This document shows positions 28,953 to 38,508 of a stretch of DNA of 64,000 nt, piece after piece (the first letter of the stretch is position 1; the number at the start of each line of letters is the position of its first letter). The notes beneath the pieces were generated by a model that was not told where the DNA came from, did not search any database, and worked only from the letters and a program-made list of their open reading frames with translations. The translations under genes and the position numbers were made by a program. Source of the stretch: an uncultured Clostridia bacterium (lineage in GTDB: Bacteria > Bacillota > Clostridia > UBA1381); assembly GCA_947624485.1 (NCBI GenBank), contig CANQKM010000004.1, positions 1-64,000 on the forward strand. Direction: 5' to 3'.

Positions 28953-29669
28953 TCATTGTTCGGACGCCGGGCGGTTCTCGCCGGTAGCGTAATTTATGAC
29001 GACGTTCGGCTGGACGTTGTAGCAGTACACGTTAAAGCAGACACTGCCGCCGTCCTCGACCGAGTACGCCTCCATAATAACGCCGCTCGCGAGAAGGTTA
29101 TCGCCGTTAAACACGGGCGTGACGCGGTACATGACGTGGTTGCCCGTCTTTCTGATATAGCCCGCGACCTGATTTTCGTACGGAAGCATACCTTCTATGT
29201 TCATGTAAGCCGTTCCCGTTATAAGGTTGCGCTCGTTCGCGTTTTCGCCCGAGAGCTGGTAGCCTATGACGTGGCAGCGGTGGTAAATATAGTCGCCGTC
29301 TATGAAGCCGTATTTCCTGTTTTGCCAGCCTGTGGGCTTTACGGACGATATGTCGCCGCGCTCCTCCTTAGGCATTGTGTCACGCGACAGACACGCGCTC
29401 GCCGCGCCGCAGCGTCCGAGGTCGTCAAGCTCGCTGTATTTTTCAAAGCTTTGCGTCGTTTGTTTTTCCTCGTCGGTAAAGGCCGGTATATTGTCGTTGA
29501 GTATAACGCTCGCCGCGCCGCTGTAGGGCGGTATGCCGTCAATGGTGTAGCTTTCCTTAAAGCCGCTTTTGTGCGCGTATTCCGCCGCCGCGGCGGCGAC
29601 AATAAGAATTATAAGCGTCAGCAGCGCCGCCGCGGCTTTGCCTGTCCGTCTTGTTCTTCTTCTGCCCAC
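28953..29669 (-). CDS. Secreted/membrane-anchored DNA/RNA non-specific endonuclease
   Basis: N-terminal TM; GDISSVKPTGWQNRKYGFIDGDYIYHRCHVIGYQLSGENANERNLITGTAYMNIEGMLPYENQVAGYI (His-Me finger nuclease pattern). Confidence 0.88.
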   Translation of the reverse strand: MGRRRTRRTGKAAAALLTLIILIVAAAAAEYAHKSGFKESYTIDGIPPYSGAASVILNDNIPAFTDEEKQTTQSFEKYSELDDLGRCGAASACLSRDTMPKEERGDISSVKPTGWQNRKYGFIDGDYIYHRCHVIGYQLSGENANERNLITGTAYMNIEGMLPYENQVAGYIRKTGNHVMYRVTPVFNGDNLLASGVIMEAYSVEDGGSVCFNVYCYNVQPNVVINYATGENRPASEQ

Positions 29670-29790
29670 AATGCATCTCTCCTTGTACCGTTATCTTCAC
29701 ACTATTATACATTATCAGCCGCGTATTATCAAGACCGATTATCCGGATAAAAGATAAGACAGGATTTGAAAATCCTGTCTGTATTCTTTA

Positions 29791-30105
29791 TCAGTCGAGG
29801 TGGAAAAGAAGATCGAGGTCGGTCGAAACGGGGCTGTTGTCGGGGTTCGTTTCCATTATGTCAGCCATGAAGTCCCACCATTTGCGGTTTATCGCGGTGT
29901 CCGCACCCTTCGCCCAAAGCTCCTCATCCTCTATCTCGATGTAACCGAAAAGCGTGAGCGTTTCCTTGTCGAGGTAGATTGAGTAGTTTTTGCCGCCGTG
30001 TTCGTGGATCATGTCCTTCATTTCCTGCCACAGCTCGTTGTGACGCTTCTCGTACTCCGCTTCCTGTCCCGGGTACAGCTTCATCTTAAATCCCTTGTGT
30101 ATCAT
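29791..30105 (-). CDS. rhaM: L-rhamnose mutarotase
   Basis: KMKLYPGQEAEYEKRHNELWQEMKDMIHEHGGKNYSIYLDKETLTLFGYIEIEDEELWAKGADTAINRKWWDFMADIM. Confidence 0.9.
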   Translation of the reverse strand: MIHKGFKMKLYPGQEAEYEKRHNELWQEMKDMIHEHGGKNYSIYLDKETLTLFGYIEIEDEELWAKGADTAINRKWWDFMADIMETNPDNSPVSTDLDLLFHLD

Positions 30106-30178
30106 GTGTATTCCTCCTTAAATTTTATTATTATTTTTATTATGGTTTGTGGGGCGTATTTATAGCGGACGGCGCACA

Positions 30179-30300
30179 ACGTGAGCCTCTCCTTGAGGAG
30201 AGGTGGCATCGCGAAGCGATGACGGAGAGGTGGCAACGAATTTTTAAAACCACCTCTCAGTCGCCTTCGGCGACAGCTCCCCTCAAGGGGAGCCTCACGT
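30179..30300. mobile_element. MITE-like palindromic element
   Basis: ACGTGAGCCTCTCCTTGAGGAGAG ... CTCCCCTCAAGGGGAGCCTCACGT terminal inverted repeats, internal GTCGCCTTCGGCGAC; related element at 48753-48862. Confidence 0.7.
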
Positions 30301-30303
30301 AGG

Positions 30304-30322
30304 GGGCGAACCGCGTTCGCCC
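30304..30322. repeat. Short palindromic repeat GGGCGAACCGCGTTCGCCC
   Basis: Same family as 18003-18021 and 48728-48746. Confidence 0.65.
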
Positions 30323-30431
30323 GCCGCGATATATTGGTAACGGGCTGTCGAGGGCGCCAGCCCCTACGACGCACATTTTTTAAATTACAGGTGTAGGAGA
30401 CGGCGCCCTCGACGTCCCGCACAGCTATGTT

Positions 30432-31802
30432 TTACCCCAATTTCTTATGTGCCTCAATCGCGATTGCGCATTCAAGGCGTTTTTTCTGAAATTCGCAGCC
30501 GAGTTCGTAAGGCTTATTTATATCGCCGTTAAAGTTATACGCGTTGGCGGAGCAGCCGCCGCTGCAATAGAATTTGGCGAAGCAGTCCTTACATTTTTCC
30601 TTTGTATACACGTTTGAGCGTTCAAACTCGGAGCGTATGTCCTCGTTAAGCGTTCCGTCGTACACGTTTCCCATTTTATAGTCCTCGTTGCCGACAAACT
30701 GGTGGCACGGGTAAATGTCGCCCGACGGCGCGACCGCAAGGTACTCGTGTCCCGCTCCGCAGCCCGACAGGCGCTTTATCGCGCACGGTCCCTGGTCGAG
30801 GTCGACCATGAAGTGGAAGAAGTTAAAGCCTCTTCCCTCGTCGTAGCGCTTTACATATTCCTCACAAAGCTTGTCGTACTCGGCGCATATTTTTTTCACA
30901 TGCTCGGGCTTTAGCGCGTAATCCTCGTCGTACGGCGCGACAACAGGCTCGACGCTCGTCTGTTTGAAGCCGAGGTCGGCAAGGTGCAGAACATCCTTCG
31001 CGAAATCGAGGTTGTAAGCCGTGAACGTGCCGCGGACGTAGTAGTTATCCTGATTGCGGCTCTCGGCAAGCTTCCGGAATTTCGGCACTATCGCGTCATA
31101 CGAGCCGCTGCCGTCAACGCGGCGGCGTACGCGGTCGTTCGTTTCCTTCGTGCCGTCTATCGAAAGCACGACGTTCGACATGTTCTCGTTTATGTACTTC
31201 ATCATGTCGTCGTTTAAGAGTATGCCGTTTGTCGTGATTGTGAAGCGGAAATTTTTGCCGTGCTTTTCACCCTGTTCGCGGGCGTAGTCGGTAATTTCCT
31301 TTACAGCCTCAAAATTCATTGTCGGCTCGCCGCCGAAGTAGTCGATCTCTATGTTGCGGCGGCTTCCGCTGTTCGCGATTACGAAATCGATCGCCTTTTT
31401 GCCCGTTTCCGCGCTCATAAGGCTTCTGCCGCCGTGAAATTCGCCCGTGTCGGCGAAGCAGTATTTACAGCGCAGATTGCAGTCGTGCGCTATGTGCAGG
31501 CAAAGAGCTTTGACGATCGAGCCTTTATTCCAGTTTTTCGCGAATTTCTCGTACGTGTCCTCGCTGAATAACTGTCCCGCCCTGTAAAGCGAGCAGATTT
31601 CCGCGTAGCACTCGTCTATTTCCTCGTCGGAATACTTGTCCCCCATCGCCTGCTTCACGTATTCGGGACATGCGTTCTCTGGCGTGAACGGCTCGAATAT
31701 GCAGTCGAGCATATCATACATCACGTCGTCCGCTATATGTACCGCGCCGGAATAAACATCCATAACTATATTCATTCCGAGCTGCTTAAACTTATGTATC
31801 AC
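30432..31802 (-). CDS. scfB: Radical SAM SCIFF peptide maturase (thioether cross-link forming)
   Basis: LHIAHDCNLRCKYCFADTGEFHG (CxxxCxxC); C-terminal SPASM cysteines CHQF..., CKDCFAKFYCSGGC; SCIFF precursor gene adjacent. Confidence 0.95.
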   Translation of the reverse strand: MIHKFKQLGMNIVMDVYSGAVHIADDVMYDMLDCIFEPFTPENACPEYVKQAMGDKYSDEEIDECYAEICSLYRAGQLFSEDTYEKFAKNWNKGSIVKALCLHIAHDCNLRCKYCFADTGEFHGGRSLMSAETGKKAIDFVIANSGSRRNIEIDYFGGEPTMNFEAVKEITDYAREQGEKHGKNFRFTITTNGILLNDDMMKYINENMSNVVLSIDGTKETNDRVRRRVDGSGSYDAIVPKFRKLAESRNQDNYYVRGTFTAYNLDFAKDVLHLADLGFKQTSVEPVVAPYDEDYALKPEHVKKICAEYDKLCEEYVKRYDEGRGFNFFHFMVDLDQGPCAIKRLSGCGAGHEYLAVAPSGDIYPCHQFVGNEDYKMGNVYDGTLNEDIRSEFERSNVYTKEKCKDCFAKFYCSGGCSANAYNFNGDINKPYELGCEFQKKRLECAIAIEAHKKLG

Positions 31803-31900
31803 CTGTAAAAAACTCCTTTGTCGTTCACGAAACGCGTGAACCGATTTTACGCGCCGTTAAACAGAAAATCACCGACCGCGCAGCCGATGATTTTGTTTGT

Positions 31901-32047
31901 TCAGTTCTGTGCGTTCTCGCACTTCTGATTTGCAACCGTGCAGGACGTCTTGCAAGCCGACTGACATGAAGTCTGGCACTCGCCGCATCCGCCGTGCACC
32001 GCGCTTGACTTAAGATTCGCGCTGTTTAATGTTGTAACGTGCTTCAT
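31901..32047 (-). CDS. scfA: SCIFF (six cysteines in forty-five residues) ranthipeptide precursor
   Basis: MKHVTTLNSANLKSSAVHGGCGECQTSCQSACKTSCTVANQKCENAQN. Confidence 0.95.
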   Translation of the reverse strand: MKHVTTLNSANLKSSAVHGGCGECQTSCQSACKTSCTVANQKCENAQN

Positions 32048-32130
32048 TGAAATATCCTCCGTGTCTGTTTTATTTCCATACACCGTTATTTTACCATATT
32101 ATGATAAAAAAGTCAATAGTACGATAAATT

Positions 32131-32490
32131 TTACTTGTTGCCTATTATACAGCCCAGCATAGCCGCGCCGAATATTCCCGCCGTTACCGCCGCTGTGTGC
32201 GCGGTAAAGCATATGCCGCCGTTCAGAACCATCGCGAGCGCGAGAAGCGCACACGCGTATATCAGCGCGGCGAGCAGCACGTGCAAAAGACGCTTGCAGT
32301 CGGCGGCGCGGGCTATTATTACCGCCCCCAGAAGCATACCGAGTATTACCGCCGCGTAAGAGCCGATGTTAACAACGCTCGGACTTATGCCGGTAAGATG
32401 CTCCAAAAGCGACAGGATAAACAAGACCGCTACGGAGAACAATATCGACGCCGCCGCGCCCTTTACGACTGTTTTTATATTCACGGACAT
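32131..32490 (-). CDS. TIGR04086-type membrane protein
   Basis: 119-aa, four TM; located between scfA and yajC as in many clostridia. Confidence 0.75.
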   Translation of the reverse strand: MSVNIKTVVKGAAASILFSVAVLFILSLLEHLTGISPSVVNIGSYAAVILGMLLGAVIIARAADCKRLLHVLLAALIYACALLALAMVLNGGICFTAHTAAVTAGIFGAAMLGCIIGNK

Positions 32491-32556
32491 AAAAAAACCT
32501 CCTTAATATATCTCGATACAAATATATTAAGGAGATTTCCTTTATATTCCCTTAAA

Positions 32557-32970
32557 TCAGTCCTTCGCGGGATTTACCGTTCTTATGGAGTCGCGCTCCA
32601 TTTTGATAACGCTCTTCTCGTCCTGCGTGCCGATGTTGCCTGTCTCAACCCAGACAAACTCGTCCTTTATTTTGCTGACCTTGCCGCATATGCCGCCTAT
32701 CGTAACGACCTTGTCGCCGACCTTCATGGCGTTAAGCATAGCCTTTGCTTCCTTTTCGCGCTTTCTCTGCGGTCTTATCATCATAAAGTAAAGAAGCACG
32801 ATAATAAGCACGAACGGCAGAAAGCTCATAATCATTCCCATTACGGTGTTGCCCTGCTGTTGCTGCTGCGCTGCCGGAGCCTGCTGTTCCGTGGTAGCCG
32901 CGGTGTTCTGCTGCGCCGCCGTATCGGCTGTTTCGCCTTCCGCAAATACAACTGTTTCCAAGATATTCAT
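32557..32970 (-). CDS. yajC: Preprotein translocase subunit YajC
   Basis: MIMSFLPFVLIIVLLYFMMIRPQRKREKEAKAMLNAMKVGDKVVTIGGICGKVSKIKDEFVWVET. Confidence 0.94.
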   Translation of the reverse strand: MNILETVVFAEGETADTAAQQNTAATTEQQAPAAQQQQQGNTVMGMIMSFLPFVLIIVLLYFMMIRPQRKREKEAKAMLNAMKVGDKVVTIGGICGKVSKIKDEFVWVETGNIGTQDEKSVIKMERDSIRTVNPAKD

Positions 32971-33046
32971 GTTTTACTCTCCTTCAAGTTTATTTCTTTT
33001 GTATTGTACCATGTATTTCCCGATATTGCAAGTATTTTATAAAATT

Positions 33047-33670
33047 TTATGTAAGAGAGCGAATGTGGCGCGCCATTTCGACAAGCTCTTCGCCTTCGGC
33101 TATAAGCGAGCCGTGTTCCGCGGCAAATACGTACTTCAGCGGATTGTACGACACGCTTTCGGCAAATTCTTTTATAAGATCTATGTATTTTGCATGCTTC
33201 TCCGCATTCTTCATCGCGAGGCAAAAGGCTTTGTCCAGCCTGTAAAAAGCGCCGTCAAAAAGAATTTCGTCGGTAAGACGCGCAAGCGACATGCACGCGC
33301 TGTCGAAGTCGGGAAAGTAAAATACCGCGTTTCTCGCCGCCGCCTTATCGGGCGACTTTAGCCTTGCCGTAACCTTGACGTTTCTCTTAAATTCCTCGAT
33401 CGCAAGTCTTGTCTGCGCCGCGCCCATTTTGCTTACAATGAGCGTTATGCCGTCCTTAAACGGCGTAGCCTCGACGACAACCTGTCCGTTATAAGGATTA
33501 AAGCCCGTTTCGTCGCGTATCATTTCCATTATATTGAAAAGAAGGCTGTGAAGCTCCTTGCAGTTCGGTCCGAGAGCGTTGATGTCAATATTGTAATCCG
33601 ACAAATCCGTCGGTGAAAGAGTCACCATTATTCTGTCCTTGTTAATTTTTTCTATTTTCAAAACATTCAC
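33047..33670 (-). CDS. mecA: MecA-family adaptor protein
   Basis: MNVLKIEKINKDRIMVTLSPTDLSDYNIDI...LLFNIMEMIRDETGFNPYNGQVVVEATPFKDGITLIVSK. Confidence 0.85.
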   Translation of the reverse strand: MNVLKIEKINKDRIMVTLSPTDLSDYNIDINALGPNCKELHSLLFNIMEMIRDETGFNPYNGQVVVEATPFKDGITLIVSKMGAAQTRLAIEEFKRNVKVTARLKSPDKAAARNAVFYFPDFDSACMSLARLTDEILFDGAFYRLDKAFCLAMKNAEKHAKYIDLIKEFAESVSYNPLKYVFAAEHGSLIAEGEELVEMARHIRSLT

Positions 33671-33826
33671 CTGCCCTTGATGATTATATTCTATTATACT
33701 ATATAAATCGCGTTTTGGGAATACATTTTTCGATTTTTGTCAAATAAAATTTTTGCCATACGGGTATATTTAAGGAAATTCGGTCAAGAATACTATATAT
33801 CAAACGATGCATTGGAGGAACATATT

Positions 33827-34600
33827 ATGCAGAATAACGAAGAAAAGAAGAAAAACAAAAAGCTTCCGGCGTTTTATATAGCTCTGTGCTGCTGCGTTCT
33901 GATGATAGGCGTAGCCGGCTTTATAACCGAAAAGCATACCGAGGACAGCGGCGCAGAAACGGTTACGGTTGGCGAGCTTCCGTCCGAGGAAAGCGATACC
34001 GCGCCTGTATTTTCGGGAGAGCTTCCCGAGGACGTGAGTTTGTCGCTTGCCGAGATAACGCCTCAGCCCGAACCGACAGCCGAGCCTGCAGCGGAAGAAA
34101 CGGCAGCCGAGGAAACGGATGCTCCGACAGATGAGGTTATGGATTACGCCGTTGACAACCCCGACGTTACGGGCGAATCGATTATGGTAACGAACGACCT
34201 CCCCGCGTTTATTATGCCGGTAAACGGCGAAATTCTCGAGCCGTACACCGACGTTCTCGCCTACAATCACGCGCTTGACGACTGGAGAGCGCACGGCGGT
34301 GTGGATATTGCCGCCGAAAAGGGCTGCTCCGTCGCGTCGGTCGCGTCGGGCGAGGTCGAAAGAGTGTACGACAACGCTATGGGCGCGTGCGTCGAAATAT
34401 CGCACCCGGCGGGATTTGTGACGCGTTACATGGGGCTTGAAGCCGCCGAAAACCTCACCGAAGGCAAGGAAGTACAGTCCGGCGAGGTAATAGGCACGGT
34501 CGGCGACTGCGCCGCCGAAAACGTCGAGCAGCCGCATCTCCATTTTGAAATGGAAAAGGACGGCGTTCCCGTAAATCCAACCGATTTCCTTCCTCACTAA
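33827..34600 (+). CDS. M23 (LytM) family metallopeptidase, SpoIIQ-like
   Basis: N-terminal TM; YNHALDDWRAHGGVDIAAEKG...SGEVERVYDNAMGACVEISH...QPHLHFEM. Confidence 0.85.
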   Translation: MQNNEEKKKNKKLPAFYIALCCCVLMIGVAGFITEKHTEDSGAETVTVGELPSEESDTAPVFSGELPEDVSLSLAEITPQPEPTAEPAAEETAAEETDAPTDEVMDYAVDNPDVTGESIMVTNDLPAFIMPVNGEILEPYTDVLAYNHALDDWRAHGGVDIAAEKGCSVASVASGEVERVYDNAMGACVEISHPAGFVTRYMGLEAAENLTEGKEVQSGEVIGTVGDCAAENVEQPHLHFEMEKDGVPVNPTDFLPH

Positions 34601-34613
34601 AGCAAATATACAC

Positions 34614-34650
34614 CATGCCCCCTCGCTCGGAGGGGGCATGTATTTTTTAC
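34614..34650. terminator. Terminator hairpin CATGCCCCCTC-GCTCG-GAGGGGGCATG
   Basis: Perfect 11-bp stem, followed on + strand by TATTTTTT; lies between convergent genes. Confidence 0.7.
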
Positions 34651-36578
34651 GCGTTCTGTTTTGTGTAGTTGAGCAGTCCGCCGGCGTAAAGCATTTCCTT
34701 CTGTCTTTCGGAAAAGTCCGCGTTAAGCTCAAAATCGAAGCCCTTTGTAACATCCGTTGCCTTTATCACGTTTCCCGCCGCGATCTGCTTTCCTATATTT
34801 TCAATCTTTATTTCGTCCGTCTGGTCTATCCTGTCGTAGTCCGCCTCGTTTATGAACGTCAGCGGCACGATACCCGCGTTTATGAGGTTTGCCATATGTA
34901 TTCTCGCGAACGACTTCGTGATTACCGCTTTTACGCCGAGGTACAAGGGCGCTAACGCCGCGTGTTCTCTCGATGAGCCCTGTCCGTAGTTCGAGCCGCC
35001 GATTATAACGCTCTTGCCCATTTCAAGAGCGCGGTCATGGAATTTCTCGTCGCATACCGCGAAGCAGTATTCCGAAATCTTCGGAATATTCGAGCGGAGC
35101 GGTAAAATCTTCGCGCCCGCAGGCATGATGTGGTCGGTGGTGATATTGTCGCCGACCTTAAGGCTTACCTTCGCGTCGATAGTTTCAGCCAAAGGCTCCG
35201 ATACAGGGAACGGCTTGATGTTGGGGCCGCGCAGTACCTCAACGCTGTCCATTTCCTCTGCCGGAACGGGCGGTACTATCATATTGTCGTTTACCGTGAA
35301 TTTCTCGGGTAGCGTTATATCGGCAGCCTTGCCGAGTGTGCGCGGATCGGTGAACACGCCGGTAAGAGCCGATATTGCCGCAGTTTCGGGCGATACGAGG
35401 TAAATTTGTCCGTCCTTTGTGCCGCTTCTGCCCTCGAAATTTCTGTTGAAGGTTCTGAGCGATATACCCTTAGAGTTCGGCGACTGTCCCATACCTATGC
35501 ACGGACCGCACGCGCTTTCGAGTATTCTCGCGCCCGCGTCTATCATTATCGCCAGCGCGCCGTTATTCGCAAGCATATTAAGCACCTGCTTTGAGCCGGG
35601 CGCAATTGCGAGCGACACATCGGGGTGAACGGTCTTGCCCTTTAATATGTACGCAACCTTCATCATATCGAGAAGCGACGAGTTTGTGCATGAGCCGATA
35701 CATACCTGGTCTATCTTCTGTCCCGCAAGCTCCTCTATGCTCTTTACGTTGTCAGGCGAGTGAGGACACGCCGCGAGCGGAACGAGTTCGGAAAGATTTA
35801 TCTCAACCGTTTCGTCGTAAACCGCGTCAGCGTCGGGCTTTAATTCAGTCCAGACTTCCTCTCTGCCCTGCGCCTTCAAAAACTCGCGCGTAACCTCGTC
35901 CGACGGGAATATCGAGGTGGTCGCGCCAAGCTCCGCGCCCATGTTCGTTATCGTCGCGCGCTCCGGTACGGAAAGTGTCTTAACGCCCTCGCCCGTGTAT
36001 TCTATAACTTTGCCCACGCCGCCCTTTACGGACAGGCGCTTCAAAACCTCGAGTATAACGTCCTTCGCGGCAACCCACGGCTGCAGCTTACCCGTAAGAT
36101 TTACCTTCACGACCTTCGGGCAGGTTATGTAGTATGTGCCGCCGCCCATTGCAACCGCCACGTCCATGCCGCCCGCGCCTATGGCAATCATGCCGATACC
36201 GCCGCCTGTCGGGGTGTGGCTGTCCGAACCTATGAGCGTCTTTCCGGGTATGCCGAAGCGCTCCAGATGAACCTGGTGGCATATTCCGTTGCCGGGACGC
36301 GAGAAATATATTCCGTGCTTTTTCGCGACGCTTCCGATAAAGCGGTGGTCGTCCGCGTTCTCAAAGCCGCTCTGGAGCGTGTTGTGGTCTATGTACGCCA
36401 CGCTTCTTTCCGTCTTTACTCTCGGCACGCCCATAGCCTCAAATTCGAGATACGCCATTGTGCCTGTGGCGTCCTGCGTGAGCGTCTGGTCGATTTTAAT
36501 ACCGATTTCCGTACCCTTTACCATTTCGCCCTCAACAAGATGCGCCGAAAGGATTTTTTCTGTCAGTGTCATTCCCAT
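34647..36578 (-). CDS. acnA: Aconitate hydratase
   Basis: QDATGTMAYLEFEAMGV, GSDSHTPTGGGIGMIAIGAGGMDVAVAMGG, IGSCTNSSLLDM, SACGPCIGMGQSPNSKGISLRTFNRNFEGRSG. Confidence 0.92.
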   Translation of the reverse strand: MGMTLTEKILSAHLVEGEMVKGTEIGIKIDQTLTQDATGTMAYLEFEAMGVPRVKTERSVAYIDHNTLQSGFENADDHRFIGSVAKKHGIYFSRPGNGICHQVHLERFGIPGKTLIGSDSHTPTGGGIGMIAIGAGGMDVAVAMGGGTYYITCPKVVKVNLTGKLQPWVAAKDVILEVLKRLSVKGGVGKVIEYTGEGVKTLSVPERATITNMGAELGATTSIFPSDEVTREFLKAQGREEVWTELKPDADAVYDETVEINLSELVPLAACPHSPDNVKSIEELAGQKIDQVCIGSCTNSSLLDMMKVAYILKGKTVHPDVSLAIAPGSKQVLNMLANNGALAIMIDAGARILESACGPCIGMGQSPNSKGISLRTFNRNFEGRSGTKDGQIYLVSPETAAISALTGVFTDPRTLGKAADITLPEKFTVNDNMIVPPVPAEEMDSVEVLRGPNIKPFPVSEPLAETIDAKVSLKVGDNITTDHIMPAGAKILPLRSNIPKISEYCFAVCDEKFHDRALEMGKSVIIGGSNYGQGSSREHAALAPLYLGVKAVITKSFARIHMANLINAGIVPLTFINEADYDRIDQTDEIKIENIGKQIAAGNVIKATDVTKGFDFELNADFSERQKEMLYAGGLLNYTKQNA

Positions 36579-36765
36579 AGTAATTCCTCCCATATTTTTA
36601 TACAGTTCTGCGTATATTTTAATACATACGTGCGCCCTTTGTCAAGTGTAACGGCGGCGTAAAAAAGCGTTAATGAATAATTTATATTATATTTTGGATT
36701 TATTACTTGCAAAATCGCCGTTTCGGGCTTATAATACACATAACGGACAAACGAGGAGAAATTTT

Positions 36766-38463
36766 ATGGAAAACGTAAAAAAAGAGAAAACAAAATCGTT
36801 TATGAGCAACGTCACGGTTATTCTCGTGTCGCAGATAATCGTCAAGCTGTTCGGAATGATTTACAGGATAGTTATAACGAACGTGCCGGGCTTCGGAGAC
36901 GAGGCTCTGGGACTTTACAACGTCGGATTTCAGATTTACACGGTGCTTCTTGCAATATCGTCCGTCGGCATACCGAACGCCATATCGAAAATGGTGTCTG
37001 AAAGAGCCGCTATAGACGACTACAAGGGCGCGGAAAAGATATTTAAGACGGCTATGGCGCTGTTCACCGCGATAGGTCTCGCGACGACAGCCGTCCTGTT
37101 CTTCGGCGCGGACATATTCGCGGAAAAACTCATAAAAATGCCCGGCTCGCAGCACGTCATGCGCGCTCTCGCGCCGTCGCTGCTGTTCGTGTGCGTGTCG
37201 TCCGTAATACGCGGCTACTTCACCGGTCTTAAGGATATGCGCGCGACGAGCAATTCGCAGGTACTCGAACAGATACTCAAATGCTCGCTTACGATTATAT
37301 TCGTGTACATCGCGGCCGGTATGGCTGCGTCGGCCGAAATGATGGCGACGTGGGCAAACTTCGCGACGTCGGTCGCAACGGTTCTGAGCTTCCTTTACCT
37401 CATGCTGTTCTACCACAACAGAAAAAAATCGCTCAGCCGTAAGGCCGAGCAAAGCACGGGCGAAACGCTCAAGGAGAGCGGCGGCAGACTGATGAAGGCT
37501 ATACTGCTTTTGAGCATACCCATTTCGCTCGGCTCTATCATCACCGCGATAAACCGCGTAATAGACACCGCGACGGTGAGCCGCGGCATACAGATAGCGT
37601 TCGCCGAGGTTATACCGGCACACGGAAACACAGCGGCTATCGTTTCGCCCGACGCGGACGCGCTCGTTGAAGCGGTAAGGCGGCTGTCGGGACTTCTGGC
37701 AAAGAGCGATATTCTCTACAATATGCCGCTCGCGGTGAATTTCGCGTTCGCGACGGTGCTTGTGCCGTACGTCGCAAGCGCGATGAAGCTCAAAAACTAC
37801 GCGGAAGCAGCCGAAAAGGTGAACTATTCGCTGCTCGTGTCGATACTTATAATACTGCCGTGCGCGATAGGTCTTATTGTGCTTGCCGAGCCGGTGTACA
37901 AAATCATTTACTTTAACGCGTCCGAGGGCTACGAGCTTTTGCAGCTTGTGTCGGTGTCGCTCATATTCGCGGCTCTGGCGCAGACAATGACCGGCTCGCT
38001 CCAGGGTATCGGCAAGGTGTTTGTTCCGGCAATAAGTCTGCTGTTCGGCTGCATAGCGAAAATAATACTCAACATACTGCTCATAAGAATACCGTCCGTA
38101 AACATCTACGGCGCGGCTGTAAGCTCCATTGCGTGTCAGTTCATTTCGTGCGCGATATGCTTTATGGTGCTGAGGAAACACTGCAGGCTTAAAATACAGC
38201 CCGTAAAGTATATCGTAAAGCCGCTCATAGCCGGAGTTGTTATGGGCGCGGCGGCACTTGGAACGTACAAGCTCGTCACGCTTGTGACAGGCGCAGGCTT
38301 TGTTGCAAATCTCATCGCAACGGTTCTGGCTATCGGCGTGGCGGTCGTTGTGTACTTCGCGCTCGTGTTCGCGCTCAAAGTCATGTCTCCCGACGAGGTC
38401 AAGCAACTCCCAGCCGGTGATAAGATTTACAAGCTGCTCGTTAAGACGAGATTGTATAAATAA
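36766..38463 (+). CDS. MOP-superfamily polysaccharide/lipid II flippase (SpoVB/MurJ-like)
   Basis: FMSNVTVILVSQIIVKLFGMIYRIVITNVPGFGDEALGLYNVGFQIYTVLLAISSVGIPNAISKMVSE; about 14 TM. Confidence 0.88.
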   Translation: MENVKKEKTKSFMSNVTVILVSQIIVKLFGMIYRIVITNVPGFGDEALGLYNVGFQIYTVLLAISSVGIPNAISKMVSERAAIDDYKGAEKIFKTAMALFTAIGLATTAVLFFGADIFAEKLIKMPGSQHVMRALAPSLLFVCVSSVIRGYFTGLKDMRATSNSQVLEQILKCSLTIIFVYIAAGMAASAEMMATWANFATSVATVLSFLYLMLFYHNRKKSLSRKAEQSTGETLKESGGRLMKAILLLSIPISLGSIITAINRVIDTATVSRGIQIAFAEVIPAHGNTAAIVSPDADALVEAVRRLSGLLAKSDILYNMPLAVNFAFATVLVPYVASAMKLKNYAEAAEKVNYSLLVSILIILPCAIGLIVLAEPVYKIIYFNASEGYELLQLVSVSLIFAALAQTMTGSLQGIGKVFVPAISLLFGCIAKIILNILLIRIPSVNIYGAAVSSIACQFISCAICFMVLRKHCRLKIQPVKYIVKPLIAGVVMGAAALGTYKLVTLVTGAGFVANLIATVLAIGVAVVVYFALVFALKVMSPDEVKQLPAGDKIYKLLVKTRLYK

Positions 38464-38473
38464 AACAGGCATC

Positions 38474-38504
38474 AAAAAAACGTACCATGAGGTACGTTTT
38501 TTTT
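38474..38504. terminator. Hairpin AAAACGTACC-ATGA-GGTACGTTTTTTTT between convergent genes
   Basis: 10-bp stem with T-run on the + strand. Confidence 0.75.
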
Positions 38505-38508
38505 CATA

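Noticed and set aside
30102-30422. 106-aa ORF between rhaM and scfB
   Set aside because: Lies over the MITE-like and palindromic repeats; composition is a by-product of the inverted repeats.
36703-38475. 590-aa antisense ORF opposite the flippase gene
   Set aside because: Low-complexity Arg/His/Tyr-rich composition; the sense frame encodes a clear multi-TM flippase.
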